Below are positions 45,051-52,744 of a stretch of 64,000 bases of DNA, piece after piece. Position 1 is the first letter of the stretch; every line of letters begins with the position of its first letter. Origin of the DNA: Lachnospiraceae bacterium C1.1 (lineage in GTDB: Bacteria; Bacillota; Clostridia; Lachnospirales; Lachnospiraceae); the NCBI GenBank assembly GCA_030434875.1, contig JAUISW010000001.1:1995501-2059500 (forward strand). The letters run 5' to 3'. The position numbers and the translations under genes were made by a program. The notes under the pieces are model-generated. The model saw only the letters and a program-made list of their open reading frames with translations. It had not been told where the DNA came from and did not search any database.

Positions 45051-45203
45051 CTATTCCATAAGTTTCACAGCAATCACATGAACATTATGTTCAGTATCAT
45101 CCATATTATAAATACCATGAATTGACCTTATCGCAGACAACCCCGTATCTTCTTCCTCTTCATCCCAAAATTCATCGCCTTCGCAGATATCGTTTTCTCC
45201 CAA
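45051..45203 (-). CDS. Possible small acidic ORF or gene remnant
   Basis: A 50-codon minus-strand frame with a TTG start and weak ribosome site reads GENDICEGDEFWDEEEEDTG, then IRSIHGIYNMDDTEHNVHV, to a stop at 45051. Codon use looks coding, but there is no ATG and no recognised family. It may be the tail of a lost gene. The rest of the gap (44967-45278) holds only the candidate promoter. Confidence 0.25.
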   Translation of the reverse strand: MGENDICEGDEFWDEEEEDTGLSAIRSIHGIYNMDDTEHNVHVIAVKLME

Positions 45204-45278
45204 AACTAAAGTTCATTGCCTAAATATAAATATCCACCTTTAATATCACCCTATAATTAGTCATGCCTTAACTTAGAA

Positions 45279-45899
45279 TCACATTATCAATACAATAGTG
45301 CTTACTAAAAAAATACATGTTGCATTTAAAGCATAATTGAATTTTTTTGCTTTATTATTGATAATCTTCTCATTTCCCTCAAATACTGCTGTAACCCCAA
45401 CAAGCATCCCTACATAAAAAAGTTTTTTATCATCTATTGCGCAGTTGAAATTGGACTCTTTGTCATCAATTAGACCTACTCTGTTATATTTTCTTGTTAA
45501 TATTCCAAGTGCAACAAATATTAGCGAAATAAAAGCAGCTGCAACCGCAATAATTGCAAACACTGACTTATAATTTACATTTTGCACAGCAAAAATTCCC
45601 ATTAGTTCTTTACTTGCCCCAGACTCATGAAAAATCTTGAGTATTATTCCCCATAAAGTAATTAAAAATCCAAATCTTATTTCAATCTGATTTTTTCTAC
45701 TATACTGATTGTCCAACTCTATCATTGTAAGGTCATATAGCTCTTTTACCGCAGTCTCTTCCAAATTTTTAGTTAATAATTTTTCATATAGCTCCCCTTG
45801 CATATTTACATCTGCCATATTTTTCTTTAGATATGCATTTTTTATATACTTTTCAAACAACTTATTTTCTGCATCTTTTAACTGATGTTCTTGCTCCAT
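45279..45899 (-). CDS. Three-helix membrane protein of unknown function
   Basis: About 206 residues from ATG at 45897-45899, chosen because GGGGGA lies 8 nt upstream; the frame stays open 11 codons more. An N-terminal charged helical region (KDAENKLFEKYIKNAYLKKN) precedes three hydrophobic spans: FGFLITLWGIILKIF, VFAIIAVAAAFISLIFVALG and LNATCIFLVSTIVLIM. This layout resembles SLATT-type defence-associated membrane proteins, but similarity is too weak to assign. It lies just downstream of the group II intron remnant and before the glycan operon. Confidence 0.6.
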   Translation of the reverse strand: MEQEHQLKDAENKLFEKYIKNAYLKKNMADVNMQGELYEKLLTKNLEETAVKELYDLTMIELDNQYSRKNQIEIRFGFLITLWGIILKIFHESGASKELMGIFAVQNVNYKSVFAIIAVAAAFISLIFVALGILTRKYNRVGLIDDKESNFNCAIDDKKLFYVGMLVGVTAVFEGNEKIINNKAKKFNYALNATCIFLVSTIVLIM

Positions 45900-45976
45900 A
45901 TTTACATTCCCCCAAAAAAGCAAGTTTACCATTGGGTTGAGTAGACAAGGGAGATTATTCTCCCAAGCCCCTCTCA

Positions 45977-46009
45977 GATCCGGACATGCGGCTTTCCCGC
46001 ATCCGGCTC
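45977..46009 (-). ncRNA. Group II intron domain V
   Basis: The minus strand reads GAGCCGGATGCGG, a GAAA loop, then GCCGCATGTCCGGATC: the 34-nt hairpin with GNRA loop and two-base bulge that forms the catalytic centre of group II introns. Domain VI follows directly with a branch-point stem (GGGGCTTGGGAG and CTCCC). Confidence 0.85.
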
Positions 46010-46035
46010 CTTACGGAATTACTTGACCCATCTAT

Positions 46036-46670
46036 CTAAATGTATACATATGACGTTTTAGGTCTGACTACAGGATGAACTTTGTCCACCATGTCGTAAA
46101 AACCTTTCCAAGTATAGCTCTTCTTTTGGCTGCGTCTATTAAGCCAATAGAACAGGCTCTTCAAGACATTCCATCTAAACGCTATTACTCTGTCATAATT
46201 TCCAACTACACCATAGTAATGGTAATAGCCAATAAGCACTTGATTTATTTAATATCTGCGTCTAATATCCAGCTAGTTTTACAATAAATCTGACTGTTCA
46301 ATAGCCTCAGTGCATCATGGCATCCCCTATTGGGGCGAAATCCCATCATCTCATTATAAAAATGTGGCCCAAATACTGCCTCCAGCACCCTCTTAAGTGC
46401 CTCCTGCACGAGCTTGTCCTCATAGCAATATATACTAAGCGGTCTGGTCTTCCCGTTGTCTTTTGGTATCTCCACCCGCCTTGCTGGTTTAGGATGATAG
46501 GATTTCTTTTTCATCCTTTCTATCAGCTCTGCAAGGTTCTCATCCAACCTCTGGCTGTATTCTTCTTTGGTAATTCCATCGATTCCTACTACCTTGTCCT
46601 TATCCATCTTTTCATGGCAGTTTCTCAACATATCTACGTTTATAAAATGCCCGATAGACGTGAACACCAT
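46036..46670 (-). pseudogene. Group II intron reverse transcriptase, internally deleted
   Basis: The upstream fragment (46670-46245) contains RT domains 0-2: VGIDGITKEEYSQRLDENLA, RVEIPKDNGKTRPLSIYCYE, DKLVQEALKRVLEAVFGPHF and SWILDADIK, then a stop. The second fragment (46239-46036) is the maturase-specific domain: LIGYYHYYGVVGNYDRVI, WLNRRSQKKSYTWKGFYDMV. The YADD catalytic loop, the thumb and the rest are missing and the two parts are in different frames. It encodes no functional RT. Confidence 0.88.
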
Positions 46671-46864
46671 GTCTGGGTTTTCTTTAGATAGCTGTGTTAT
46701 TCTTTCTAGTCAACGCTTAATAATTGTGTAACATGAATGGCTCCCTCCGACGCCGCCACAACATCCGTACACTCACCCTAACGCATACGCATATGTTGGC
46801 TTCTGCTCAGGCAAGAGCAGCGTCCTCTCTGGACGCACTGCCTATCACTATTAACGAAGCACCT

Positions 46865-46891
46865 AAAAAGGCCATGCATATATACATGACC
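46865..46891 (-). terminator. Intrinsic terminator upstream of the intron
   Basis: On the minus strand GGTCATG pairs with CATGGCC across a TATATATG loop, followed directly by TTTTTAGG. It sits between the nuclease-like gene and the intron's 5' end, and would stop transcripts coming from loaP. Confidence 0.65.
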
Positions 46892-46908
46892 TTCCCTGCA
46901 ACATTACT

Positions 46909-46959
46909 TAAAATAAAAACTCCCGATGTAAGATAAATTTCATACCTTACATCGGAAGT
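46909..46959 (-). terminator. Strong intrinsic terminator after the nuclease-like gene (copy A)
   Basis: A 14-bp stem on the minus strand (ACTTCCGATGTAAG with CTTACATCGGGAGT, one G-U pair) has a 13-nt loop and is followed by TTTTATTTT. It lies 12 bp past the stop codon. The loop-side sequence (CCGATGTAAGGTATGAAATTT) nearly repeats, in inverted orientation, the sequence just upstream of the same gene. Confidence 0.8.
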
Positions 46960-46970
46960 CTAACGTTCTC

Positions 46971-47978
46971 TTATTTATTTACTTCAACAGCTGACCTATA
47001 CCGTTCGATATACTCTTTTGCTTTTTCTTTCGGTAGATCGTATCTCTTCTTGAGCTTTTCAACTATTGTTTCTTCCGGAATTCCATCCTCTAGCTTATCT
47101 TCGATGAAAATACGTATTCCTTCAGCTTTTCCTTCAGCTATTCCATCTGCTTTTCCATTATCATAAATCTTGAACTCCGGCAAATCTATCACATGTCCAC
47201 CCATAAGATCACCAACCTTCTTCTGAATATTTTTTCGTTTCATAGTAAGATTATACGCAACTCTGTGTGTCAATTTTATGATAACACTAAGTGATATCGC
47301 CGACAAGTTGCCGTTCTCATTTTCCTTATCTAGTCTTGCGCGTATCTTCTTATATTCCTCAAGCAGATTGGAAAGTTCCTGGGTATTTCCATCGATCGTA
47401 TCCAATTCATTTTCATATTTGAATATATAAAATGGGATTAACATATAAAGCCTGTGTTCAAATATTTCATCTATGCTATAGTCCCATATCCTTAAAAATG
47501 GCACTTTATATGACGCAGCATTTCCATCTGGCATTTTTAATTCTATAAGAGCATTCTCTGGAGTGCGTTCAGTTTTTCTTAACAGCAAAAGTCCTGTATT
47601 TGGAAAATCAAATATGACCTTATATAAGTCTCCCTCAACATCTGTTCTGGCTATCTGTGAATCATACTCGAATATCCTTATAAGAATTGATCCATCATAC
47701 CTGCTGCTTTCGCATTCAATGTGATATTTCTTGATCATTTCATCAAATATGATTTCAAAACTGGAATCAGTTATCTTCTTTTCCATTGATCCATTCTTGT
47801 GTTCTATGAATTCTTCATTTCGTAGTCTTTTGATAATCGCTCTTTTATCATATTTTTCTCCAAATATATGATTTACAAATGGAATCAGCAGATCATCACA
47901 TTTTGTTTCCATTGTCCTGAATGCATCATCATACGGTGTCGACGATTCCATAGGGTTCTCTTTCTTTTCTTCTGACAT
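46971..47978 (-). CDS. Rpn/PD-(D/E)XK nuclease-like protein, copy A
   Basis: A 335-residue protein nearly identical to copy B at 49716-50732. The conserved start PYDDAFRTMETKCDDLLIPF, ITDSSFEIIFDEM and YHIECESSRYDGSILIRIF fit the acidic strand and E-x-E/Q core of Rpn-type putative nucleases common in Lachnospiraceae. A low-complexity GKADGIAEGKAEG linker (about 285-297) leads to a helical tail (EDGIPEETIVEKLKKRYDLP). The activity is unproven. It is followed by a strong terminator and lies between loaP and the glycan operon. Confidence 0.5.
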   Translation of the reverse strand: MSEEKKENPMESSTPYDDAFRTMETKCDDLLIPFVNHIFGEKYDKRAIIKRLRNEEFIEHKNGSMEKKITDSSFEIIFDEMIKKYHIECESSRYDGSILIRIFEYDSQIARTDVEGDLYKVIFDFPNTGLLLLRKTERTPENALIELKMPDGNAASYKVPFLRIWDYSIDEIFEHRLYMLIPFYIFKYENELDTIDGNTQELSNLLEEYKKIRARLDKENENGNLSAISLSVIIKLTHRVAYNLTMKRKNIQKKVGDLMGGHVIDLPEFKIYDNGKADGIAEGKAEGIRIFIEDKLEDGIPEETIVEKLKKRYDLPKEKAKEYIERYRSAVEVNK

Positions 47979-48144
47979 TTATTCACCTCAAATCTATTTA
48001 TTTGCACTCAATTCATGCTTAGATCAGAGTTGCGAATAGAGCTAGAAAAAGTTTCAAACAATTCTATTACACATCGATTACCTTATGATCATGGGAAAAT
48101 TGGCGAACGCCGGAATCTAATCACATAATTTGAAATGCCTAGAT

Positions 48145-48173
48145 ATAATATCATGTTAGATTGCCGATGTAAA
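48145..48173 (-). promoter_or_regulatory. Promoter of nuclease-like copy A
   Basis: Minus-strand -35 TTTACA (48168-48173), 17-bp spacer, -10 TATTAT (48145-48150). The leader of about 170 nt to the start codon is long, and both promoter and leader are repeated almost exactly upstream of copy B. There is no terminator between loaP and this promoter. Confidence 0.65.
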
Positions 48174-48261
48174 GTATGAAATTTTCAATGTTCAGAAATC
48201 TATATTCAAGTTTAATCTGTTTTCCTTAAAATTGTTTATAAAATCCATCCGTAAATTTTTA

Positions 48262-49032
48262 TTAACTTATCTTCTTAACATCCTCTGCAAACATTTCAAT
48301 CTTTCTTTCACATCCAAACATACTTATTGTTGAATGGATTATTTTACTAGACTGATTTATGTAATCTACTGTAAAGATCCTGTCGCCGTAGACTTCCGGA
48401 TACATGATCTTATCGCCTACATGTATAAGCAGATCATTATCGAATTGATAGCTATTATCCGCTAATGGCTCTCTTAAATCTTTCTTTTTTTCCTCCAGCC
48501 ATGGCAGACGTGGATCCCCATCGCCCCATAGTCCAAAGTTTATTATTCTTTTCTTTCCAAATATCTCTGCTTCTATAGTTGCATAACGATGTCTATATTC
48601 CATCTTTGTTATATATTTATAATAATTTTTCAACGGTCCGATAACTTTATCTATGCGATTTGTTTTTGACAGGTGAACATAGCTCACATGCATGACACCA
48701 TCATCAAGAATGCTTTTCAAGAATTCTTCATCTTCTTTACCAATCGGTATAAAGGTTTTCTCAGACTCTTTATTTTCTCTAGTTCCAAGAATTTCTGCAA
48801 AATCCGGAATTTTATTCAATACTTTTTGAACTTCTATCGGTTCATCTGTATCTATCAAAATATATCCTGGCAAAAGCCTACATAACATGATCAAACACTT
48901 TTCTTTTCTCCGCCTGACACTTTCATAAACTGGTATGATGCAGCTCCTATAGTATTTTCTGTCAAGTCTGCTTTCTATCAGAAACTTTAGTTTCTGTTCC
49001 TCACCGCTCTTTACCTGAATCACATACCACAT
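48262..49032 (-). CDS. loaP: LoaP-type NusG paralogue (processive antiterminator)
   Basis: About 256 residues. The NGN domain starts MWYVIQVKSGEEQKLKFLIE, continues RSCIIPVYESVRRRKEKCL and LLPGYILIDTDEP, and includes IPDFAEILGTREN. A linker and a KOW-like end (VGDKIMYPEVYGDRIFTVDY, ISMFGCERKIEMF) follow. LoaP proteins are specialised NusG paralogues of Firmicutes that make RNA polymerase pass terminators in long polysaccharide or antibiotic operons. The ATG at 49030-49032 has AAGGGGGAG 4 nt upstream; a start 7 codons earlier is possible. It heads a 27-kb glycan locus, which fits that role. Confidence 0.82.
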   Translation of the reverse strand: MWYVIQVKSGEEQKLKFLIESRLDRKYYRSCIIPVYESVRRRKEKCLIMLCRLLPGYILIDTDEPIEVQKVLNKIPDFAEILGTRENKESEKTFIPIGKEDEEFLKSILDDGVMHVSYVHLSKTNRIDKVIGPLKNYYKYITKMEYRHRYATIEAEIFGKKRIINFGLWGDGDPRLPWLEEKKKDLREPLADNSYQFDNDLLIHVGDKIMYPEVYGDRIFTVDYINQSSKIIHSTISMFGCERKIEMFAEDVKKIS

Positions 49033-49053
49033 ATTCTCCCCCTTTTTAAGCAA

Positions 49054-49625
49054 GCTTCGCCATTCCGCATATCATATGATATGCAGCTTTTCCCATCATT
49101 ATGACCACACTAATGCAAAATCGTTACTCAACGCATATTGCATCAAATGTTTCTTAATATTCAAAAAAGATGAATTTTCGATCACCATAAGGTGTGAGGA
49201 CTTTGCCATTTAGCCCTTTTTTGCACTAACACCAATATCACCAGTAAATAATCATGCTCCCCTTGCATAATTATTTACTTCCATCTGTTAATGCCGTTAG
49301 ATTTCATTGTATGAGTTAGTATAAACAATTTTTCGCAGAATTTTTCTTTTGCGAAGCTTTTTTATAGAAATTTTCTAATTATTAAGATAATTTTAGCACT
49401 ATGTCCAATCGCATACAAGTAAATTTAGCCCATGTATGATATTTTGACCAAAGTGTGCAGTCTATAATCTAGTTTCTTATTATTTTATATATCGGTAGAT
49501 TTGACCATTATCATTAGACTTTTTCGCATTATTTTTTCGTACCATATATATTTTTACCATAATAAATGGTATCCTTTTACGCTGATCCAAATATTTTTTT
49601 GGTCAAAAGAATCTTTATATCCAAT
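49054..49625. other. Gene-free leader region of loaP
   Basis: A/T-rich, no coding frame of note on either strand. It holds the candidate loaP promoter (49390-49418) and a 6-bp hairpin at 49332-49355 that could form in the leader RNA. LoaP-dependent operons are known to need RNA structures in their leaders; none here can be assigned by eye. Confidence 0.5.
49390..49418 (-). promoter_or_regulatory. Candidate loaP promoter with a long leader
   Basis: Minus-strand -35 TTGTAT (49413-49418), 17-bp spacer, -10 TAAAAT (49390-49395). The leader to loaP would be about 350 nt and contains a TTCGCA/TGCGAA hairpin at 49332-49355. Confidence 0.45.
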
Positions 49626-49662
49626 AAAAAAGGACATTCAATTCCAACGAATCGAACATCCT
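49626..49662 (-). terminator. Intrinsic terminator after nuclease-like copy B
   Basis: On the minus strand GGATGTTCGATTC pairs with GAATTGAATGTCC (with G-U pairs) and is followed by TTTTTTATTGG. It isolates copy B from loaP. Confidence 0.75.
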
Positions 49663-49715
49663 CTTTATCCATTTTGTATCTATTGATTGTCAAGTAAAAC
49701 TGCCCCATCGGCCTC

Positions 49716-50732
49716 TTAATTCGCTTCACCAGCTGATCTATACCGCTCGATATACTCTTTGGCTTTTTCTTCCGGCAGATCATATCTCTTTTTGAGCTTT
49801 TCAACTATTGTTTCTTCCGGAATTCCATCCTCTAGCTTATCTTCGATGAAAATTCGTATTCCTTCAGTTCTTTCTTCAGCTTTTCCCTCAGCTTTTCCAT
49901 CCGCTTTTCCATTATCATAAATCCTGAACTCCGGCAAATCTATCACATGTCCACCCATAAGATCACCAACCTTCTTCTGAATATTTTTACGTTTCATAGT
50001 AAGATTATACGCAACTCTGTGTGTCAATTTTATGATAACACTAAGTGATATCGCCGACAAGTTGCCTTTCTCATTTTCCTTATCTAGTCTTGCACGTATC
50101 TTCTTATATTCCTCAAGCAGATTGGAAAGTTCCTGAGTATTTCCATCGATCGTATCCAATTCATTTTCATATTTGAATATATAAAATGGGATTAACATAT
50201 AAAGCCTGTATTCAAAAATCTCATCTATGCTATAGTCCCATATCCTTAAAAATGGCACTTTATATGACGCAGCATTTCCATCTGGCATTTTTAATTCTAT
50301 AAGAGCATTCTCTGGAGTACGCTCAGATTTTCTTAACAACAAAAGTCCCGTGTTTGGGAAATCAAATATGACCTTATATAGATCTCCCTCAACATCTGTT
50401 CTGGCTATCTGTGAATCATACTCGAATATTCTTATAAGAATTGATCCATCATATCTGCTGTTTTCGCATTCGATGTGATATTTCTTGATCATTTCATCAA
50501 ATATGATTTCAAAACTGGAGTCAGTTATCTTCTTTTCCAATGAACCATTCTTGTGTTCTATGAATTCTTCATTTCGTAGTCTTTTGATAACCGCTCTTTT
50601 ATCATATTTTTCACCAAATATATGATTTACAAATGGAATCAGTAGATCATCACATTTTGTCTCCATTGTCCTGAATGCATCATCATATGGTGTCGACGAT
50701 TCCATAGGGTTCTCTTTCTTTTCTTCTGTCAT
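49716..50732 (-). CDS. Rpn/PD-(D/E)XK nuclease-like protein, copy B
   Basis: A 338-residue paralogue of copy A, differing at only about a dozen positions, including AGEAN for AVEVNK at the end and a longer linker (GKADGKAEGKAEERTEG). Same presumed nuclease core (DSSFEIIFDEM, YHIECENSRYD). Keeping an open frame in both copies argues that they are recent duplicates or are kept similar by gene conversion. It has its own terminator at 49626-49662. Function is not known beyond the family resemblance. Confidence 0.5.
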   Translation of the reverse strand: MTEEKKENPMESSTPYDDAFRTMETKCDDLLIPFVNHIFGEKYDKRAVIKRLRNEEFIEHKNGSLEKKITDSSFEIIFDEMIKKYHIECENSRYDGSILIRIFEYDSQIARTDVEGDLYKVIFDFPNTGLLLLRKSERTPENALIELKMPDGNAASYKVPFLRIWDYSIDEIFEYRLYMLIPFYIFKYENELDTIDGNTQELSNLLEEYKKIRARLDKENEKGNLSAISLSVIIKLTHRVAYNLTMKRKNIQKKVGDLMGGHVIDLPEFRIYDNGKADGKAEGKAEERTEGIRIFIEDKLEDGIPEETIVEKLKKRYDLPEEKAKEYIERYRSAGEAN

Positions 50733-50895
50733 TTATTCACCTCAAATCTATTTATTTGCACTCAATTCATGCTTAGATCAGAGTTGCGAATAGAGCTAGG
50801 AAAGTTTCAAACAATTCTATTACACATCGATTACCTTATGATCATGGGAAAATTGGCGAACGCCGGAATCTAATCATGATTTGAAATGCCTAGAT

Positions 50896-50924
50896 ATAAT
50901 ATCATGTTAGATTGCCGATGTAAA
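50896..50924 (-). promoter_or_regulatory. Promoter of nuclease-like copy B
   Basis: Same elements as for copy A: -35 TTTACA (50919-50924), 17-bp spacer, -10 TATTAT (50896-50901). The 50733-50895 leader is the repeated one; beyond it, to 51073, the gap holds nothing recognisable. Confidence 0.65.
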
Positions 50925-51073
50925 GTATGAAATTATCAACGTTCCATTAAAGCTATTTATAGATTAACTATATATATTTTTTGAACTATAAATTACAGTA
51001 ATTCCTCATTTGCAACATGCTCCTTCAATAACGTCACCAAAGCATACACATTTTAATTCTATTTTTTAATATC

Positions 51074-51113
51074 AAAAAAATCTGCCGCGGATTAAATTCC
51101 ACGACAGATTTTT
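51074..51113 (-). terminator. Intrinsic terminator of the lipoprotein gene
   Basis: The minus strand reads AAAATCTGTCGTGG, an AATTTAAT loop, CCGCGGCAGATTTTTTT: a 10-bp GC-rich stem followed by seven Ts, just after the stop codon. Confidence 0.9.
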
Positions 51114-51121
51114 ATATTGAT

Positions 51122-52444
51122 TTATGCAGCTTTTTCTAATTCTTCCTCTTCTGCCTCTGTTGATTCCTCTGTTGCTTCTTCGCTTTCAGCAGCCTCAGTT
51201 TCTTCAGCAGCTTCAGTTTCTGTTTCAGTAACTCTTGTTACGTCATCGCCATATATCTCGGCGAAATCATCTTTCATTGAGATGGTCTCGAAGCCAAGCT
51301 CTTCGCAGGTTGTCTTCATTGACTCTGCCTTTTCAACATTGCCTACCTCACGAACTGTATCGTCCGCCAGAACCATGTAAGCCTTTGACTCATAATCTTT
51401 GTTATTTACTGTGTACTGAGCCATTGAAATGTCACCGGAGCTATTTCCAAATGATAAAACTGGAACCTTACCGATTTCCAAAGCAATCTCACTTACTTTA
51501 TTCATTTTGATCGTCTTGATGATAAGGTCTCCGCCTAGAACAACCTCGTCATCTTTTGTATAGACGTAATCGAGACCATCTGTGTCTTCCTGACCTGTTG
51601 CAACCATTGTGTAGCTCATTCCGATAACCCTGTTCTCAGGTATAGGGAGCTTTTCATCGATTATTGCACGGCAGATCGTTCTGTCTGATCCACTGACTAT
51701 ATAGCACTGGAAATCATGAGCATCAAGGTATGAAACCAAAGATACCATGGGCTTATAAAATGCCTCTCCGCGTGTCAGGTTCTCGAATCCCTCAGCTTCT
51801 GAATTCATAAATTCTTTTGTATAGGCTTTTAATTCATCGATCGTCATTCCTGCATAGGACTGTCCGGCATATTTAGCATGCAGACGCTCATTGTTTTCCG
51901 GAAGTTTTCCTGTTTTTATTCCCTCTTCCAAAGCCACAGCGAATTTTTTCATATCCGCAGGTGCCTCATAATTCTCATCATATAATGCTCTGTGTATGAA
52001 CATCATATACTCAAAATATGATGGATAGAGCTCACCAATTATTGTTCCGTCCATATCGAATACTGCTATTCTGTCCTCGACAGGTATGAATTTATCTGAT
52101 GACTCGTCTGTAGTCTCCTCTACATACTGTTTTATTGACTCTGCTGCCGGTGAACCTTCTGTCCAATACGAAAGCTCTGCCGCCTCAGCATTGTTTTCCT
52201 CTGTCTTTTCAGCATCAGCAGTGCTGCTGTTATCAGTATTTTCCTCTGTCGCCTTCTCAGCAGTATTATCTGTTTTTGCTGCTTCGCTTTCTTTTGCTTC
52301 AGATGCAGTAGTTTCTACTGCCTGTTCTGTTGGCGCCTGACCTGCGCCTTGGGTTTTATCAGCTTTTTTTGCTCCACATCCCGTTGCCAGTAAACTTACC
52401 GTCATTAACAGAACCCCTAATCTTCTCACTGTCCTTAAATTCAT
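51122..52444 (-). CDS. Surface lipoprotein with HAD-family phosphatase domain
   Basis: The signal peptide (residues 1-22, MNLRTVRRLGVLLMTVSLLA) ends in a lipobox with Cys23 (LATGC), so the protein is tethered to the outer face of the membrane. Residues 24-95 are an Ala/Glu/Thr-rich spacer. The HAD domain starts with FDMDGTIIGE (Asp130 and Asp132), continues with the motif II serine in YIVSGSDRTICRA and ends near FGNSSGDISMAQ. The C-terminal 50 residues are highly acidic (Glu/Ala/Thr). It probably acts as an acid phosphatase on extracellular phosphate esters. It has its own terminator. Confidence 0.85.
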   Translation of the reverse strand: MNLRTVRRLGVLLMTVSLLATGCGAKKADKTQGAGQAPTEQAVETTASEAKESEAAKTDNTAEKATEENTDNSSTADAEKTEENNAEAAELSYWTEGSPAAESIKQYVEETTDESSDKFIPVEDRIAVFDMDGTIIGELYPSYFEYMMFIHRALYDENYEAPADMKKFAVALEEGIKTGKLPENNERLHAKYAGQSYAGMTIDELKAYTKEFMNSEAEGFENLTRGEAFYKPMVSLVSYLDAHDFQCYIVSGSDRTICRAIIDEKLPIPENRVIGMSYTMVATGQEDTDGLDYVYTKDDEVVLGGDLIIKTIKMNKVSEIALEIGKVPVLSFGNSSGDISMAQYTVNNKDYESKAYMVLADDTVREVGNVEKAESMKTTCEELGFETISMKDDFAEIYGDDVTRVTETETEAAEETEAAESEEATEESTEAEEEELEKAA

Positions 52445-52614
52445 TTTTCTCTCCCTCTCAGCTATTTATCATTTATTATAGCTAAATAATTGCTACCTGA
52501 GTATTTTAGCATAAATTAATCAAATTTTTACATTTATAAAAGAATTTAAGCTCATGTACAAAAAAAAATGTAATCATGTTCTTATTAACCTAGGTTACAG
52601 TAATTATTTACAAC

Positions 52615-52648
52615 AAAAAAGAGCTGACTCCCGAAGGAATCAGCCCTT
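52615..52648 (-). terminator. Intrinsic terminator of tuf (end of the str operon)
   Basis: Minus strand: GCTGATTCC, TTCG tetraloop, GGAGTCAGC, then TCTTTTTTG. It lies about 100 bp after the tuf stop codon. Confidence 0.92.
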
Positions 52649-52744
52649 AATTTATGCTTGGACAAATATCTATTCAGATATGCGAACCCGCGCCGCAAGC
52701 GGCTTTGCGAAGTTCTATAAAGTAAAACTGAAAATCAGTTTAAA

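Larger units (their letters stand above)
45937..46838 (-). mobile_element. Deleted group II intron
   Basis: The minus strand starts with the intron consensus GTGCGTCC (46838 downwards) and ends with a domain V/VI pair closing in CTACTCAAC near 45937. Inside are a 5' fragment of the reverse transcriptase and the maturase domain X, with everything between missing. The span is about 0.9 kb, whereas full introns of this kind are 2-3 kb, and only about 170 nt precede the protein frame, so RNA domains I-III are also shortened. It should be unable to move by itself. Exact boundaries are approximate. Confidence 0.8.
46971..48182. repeat. 1.2-kb direct repeat, copy A (gene plus leader)
   Basis: The coding region and about 200 bp of upstream leader match 49716-50933 with only scattered differences, such as AGAAAAAG/AGGAAAG in the leader and a handful of codon changes. 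Copy B has an extra in-frame segment at the GKAEG linker. The two copies are in the same direction and flank loaP, with about 1.5 kb between them. Confidence 0.9.

Noticed and set aside
46865..46959. Class C group II intron targeting of a terminator
   Set aside because: The intron start is about 27 nt away from the terminator stem rather than directly after it, so class C targeting is not supported.
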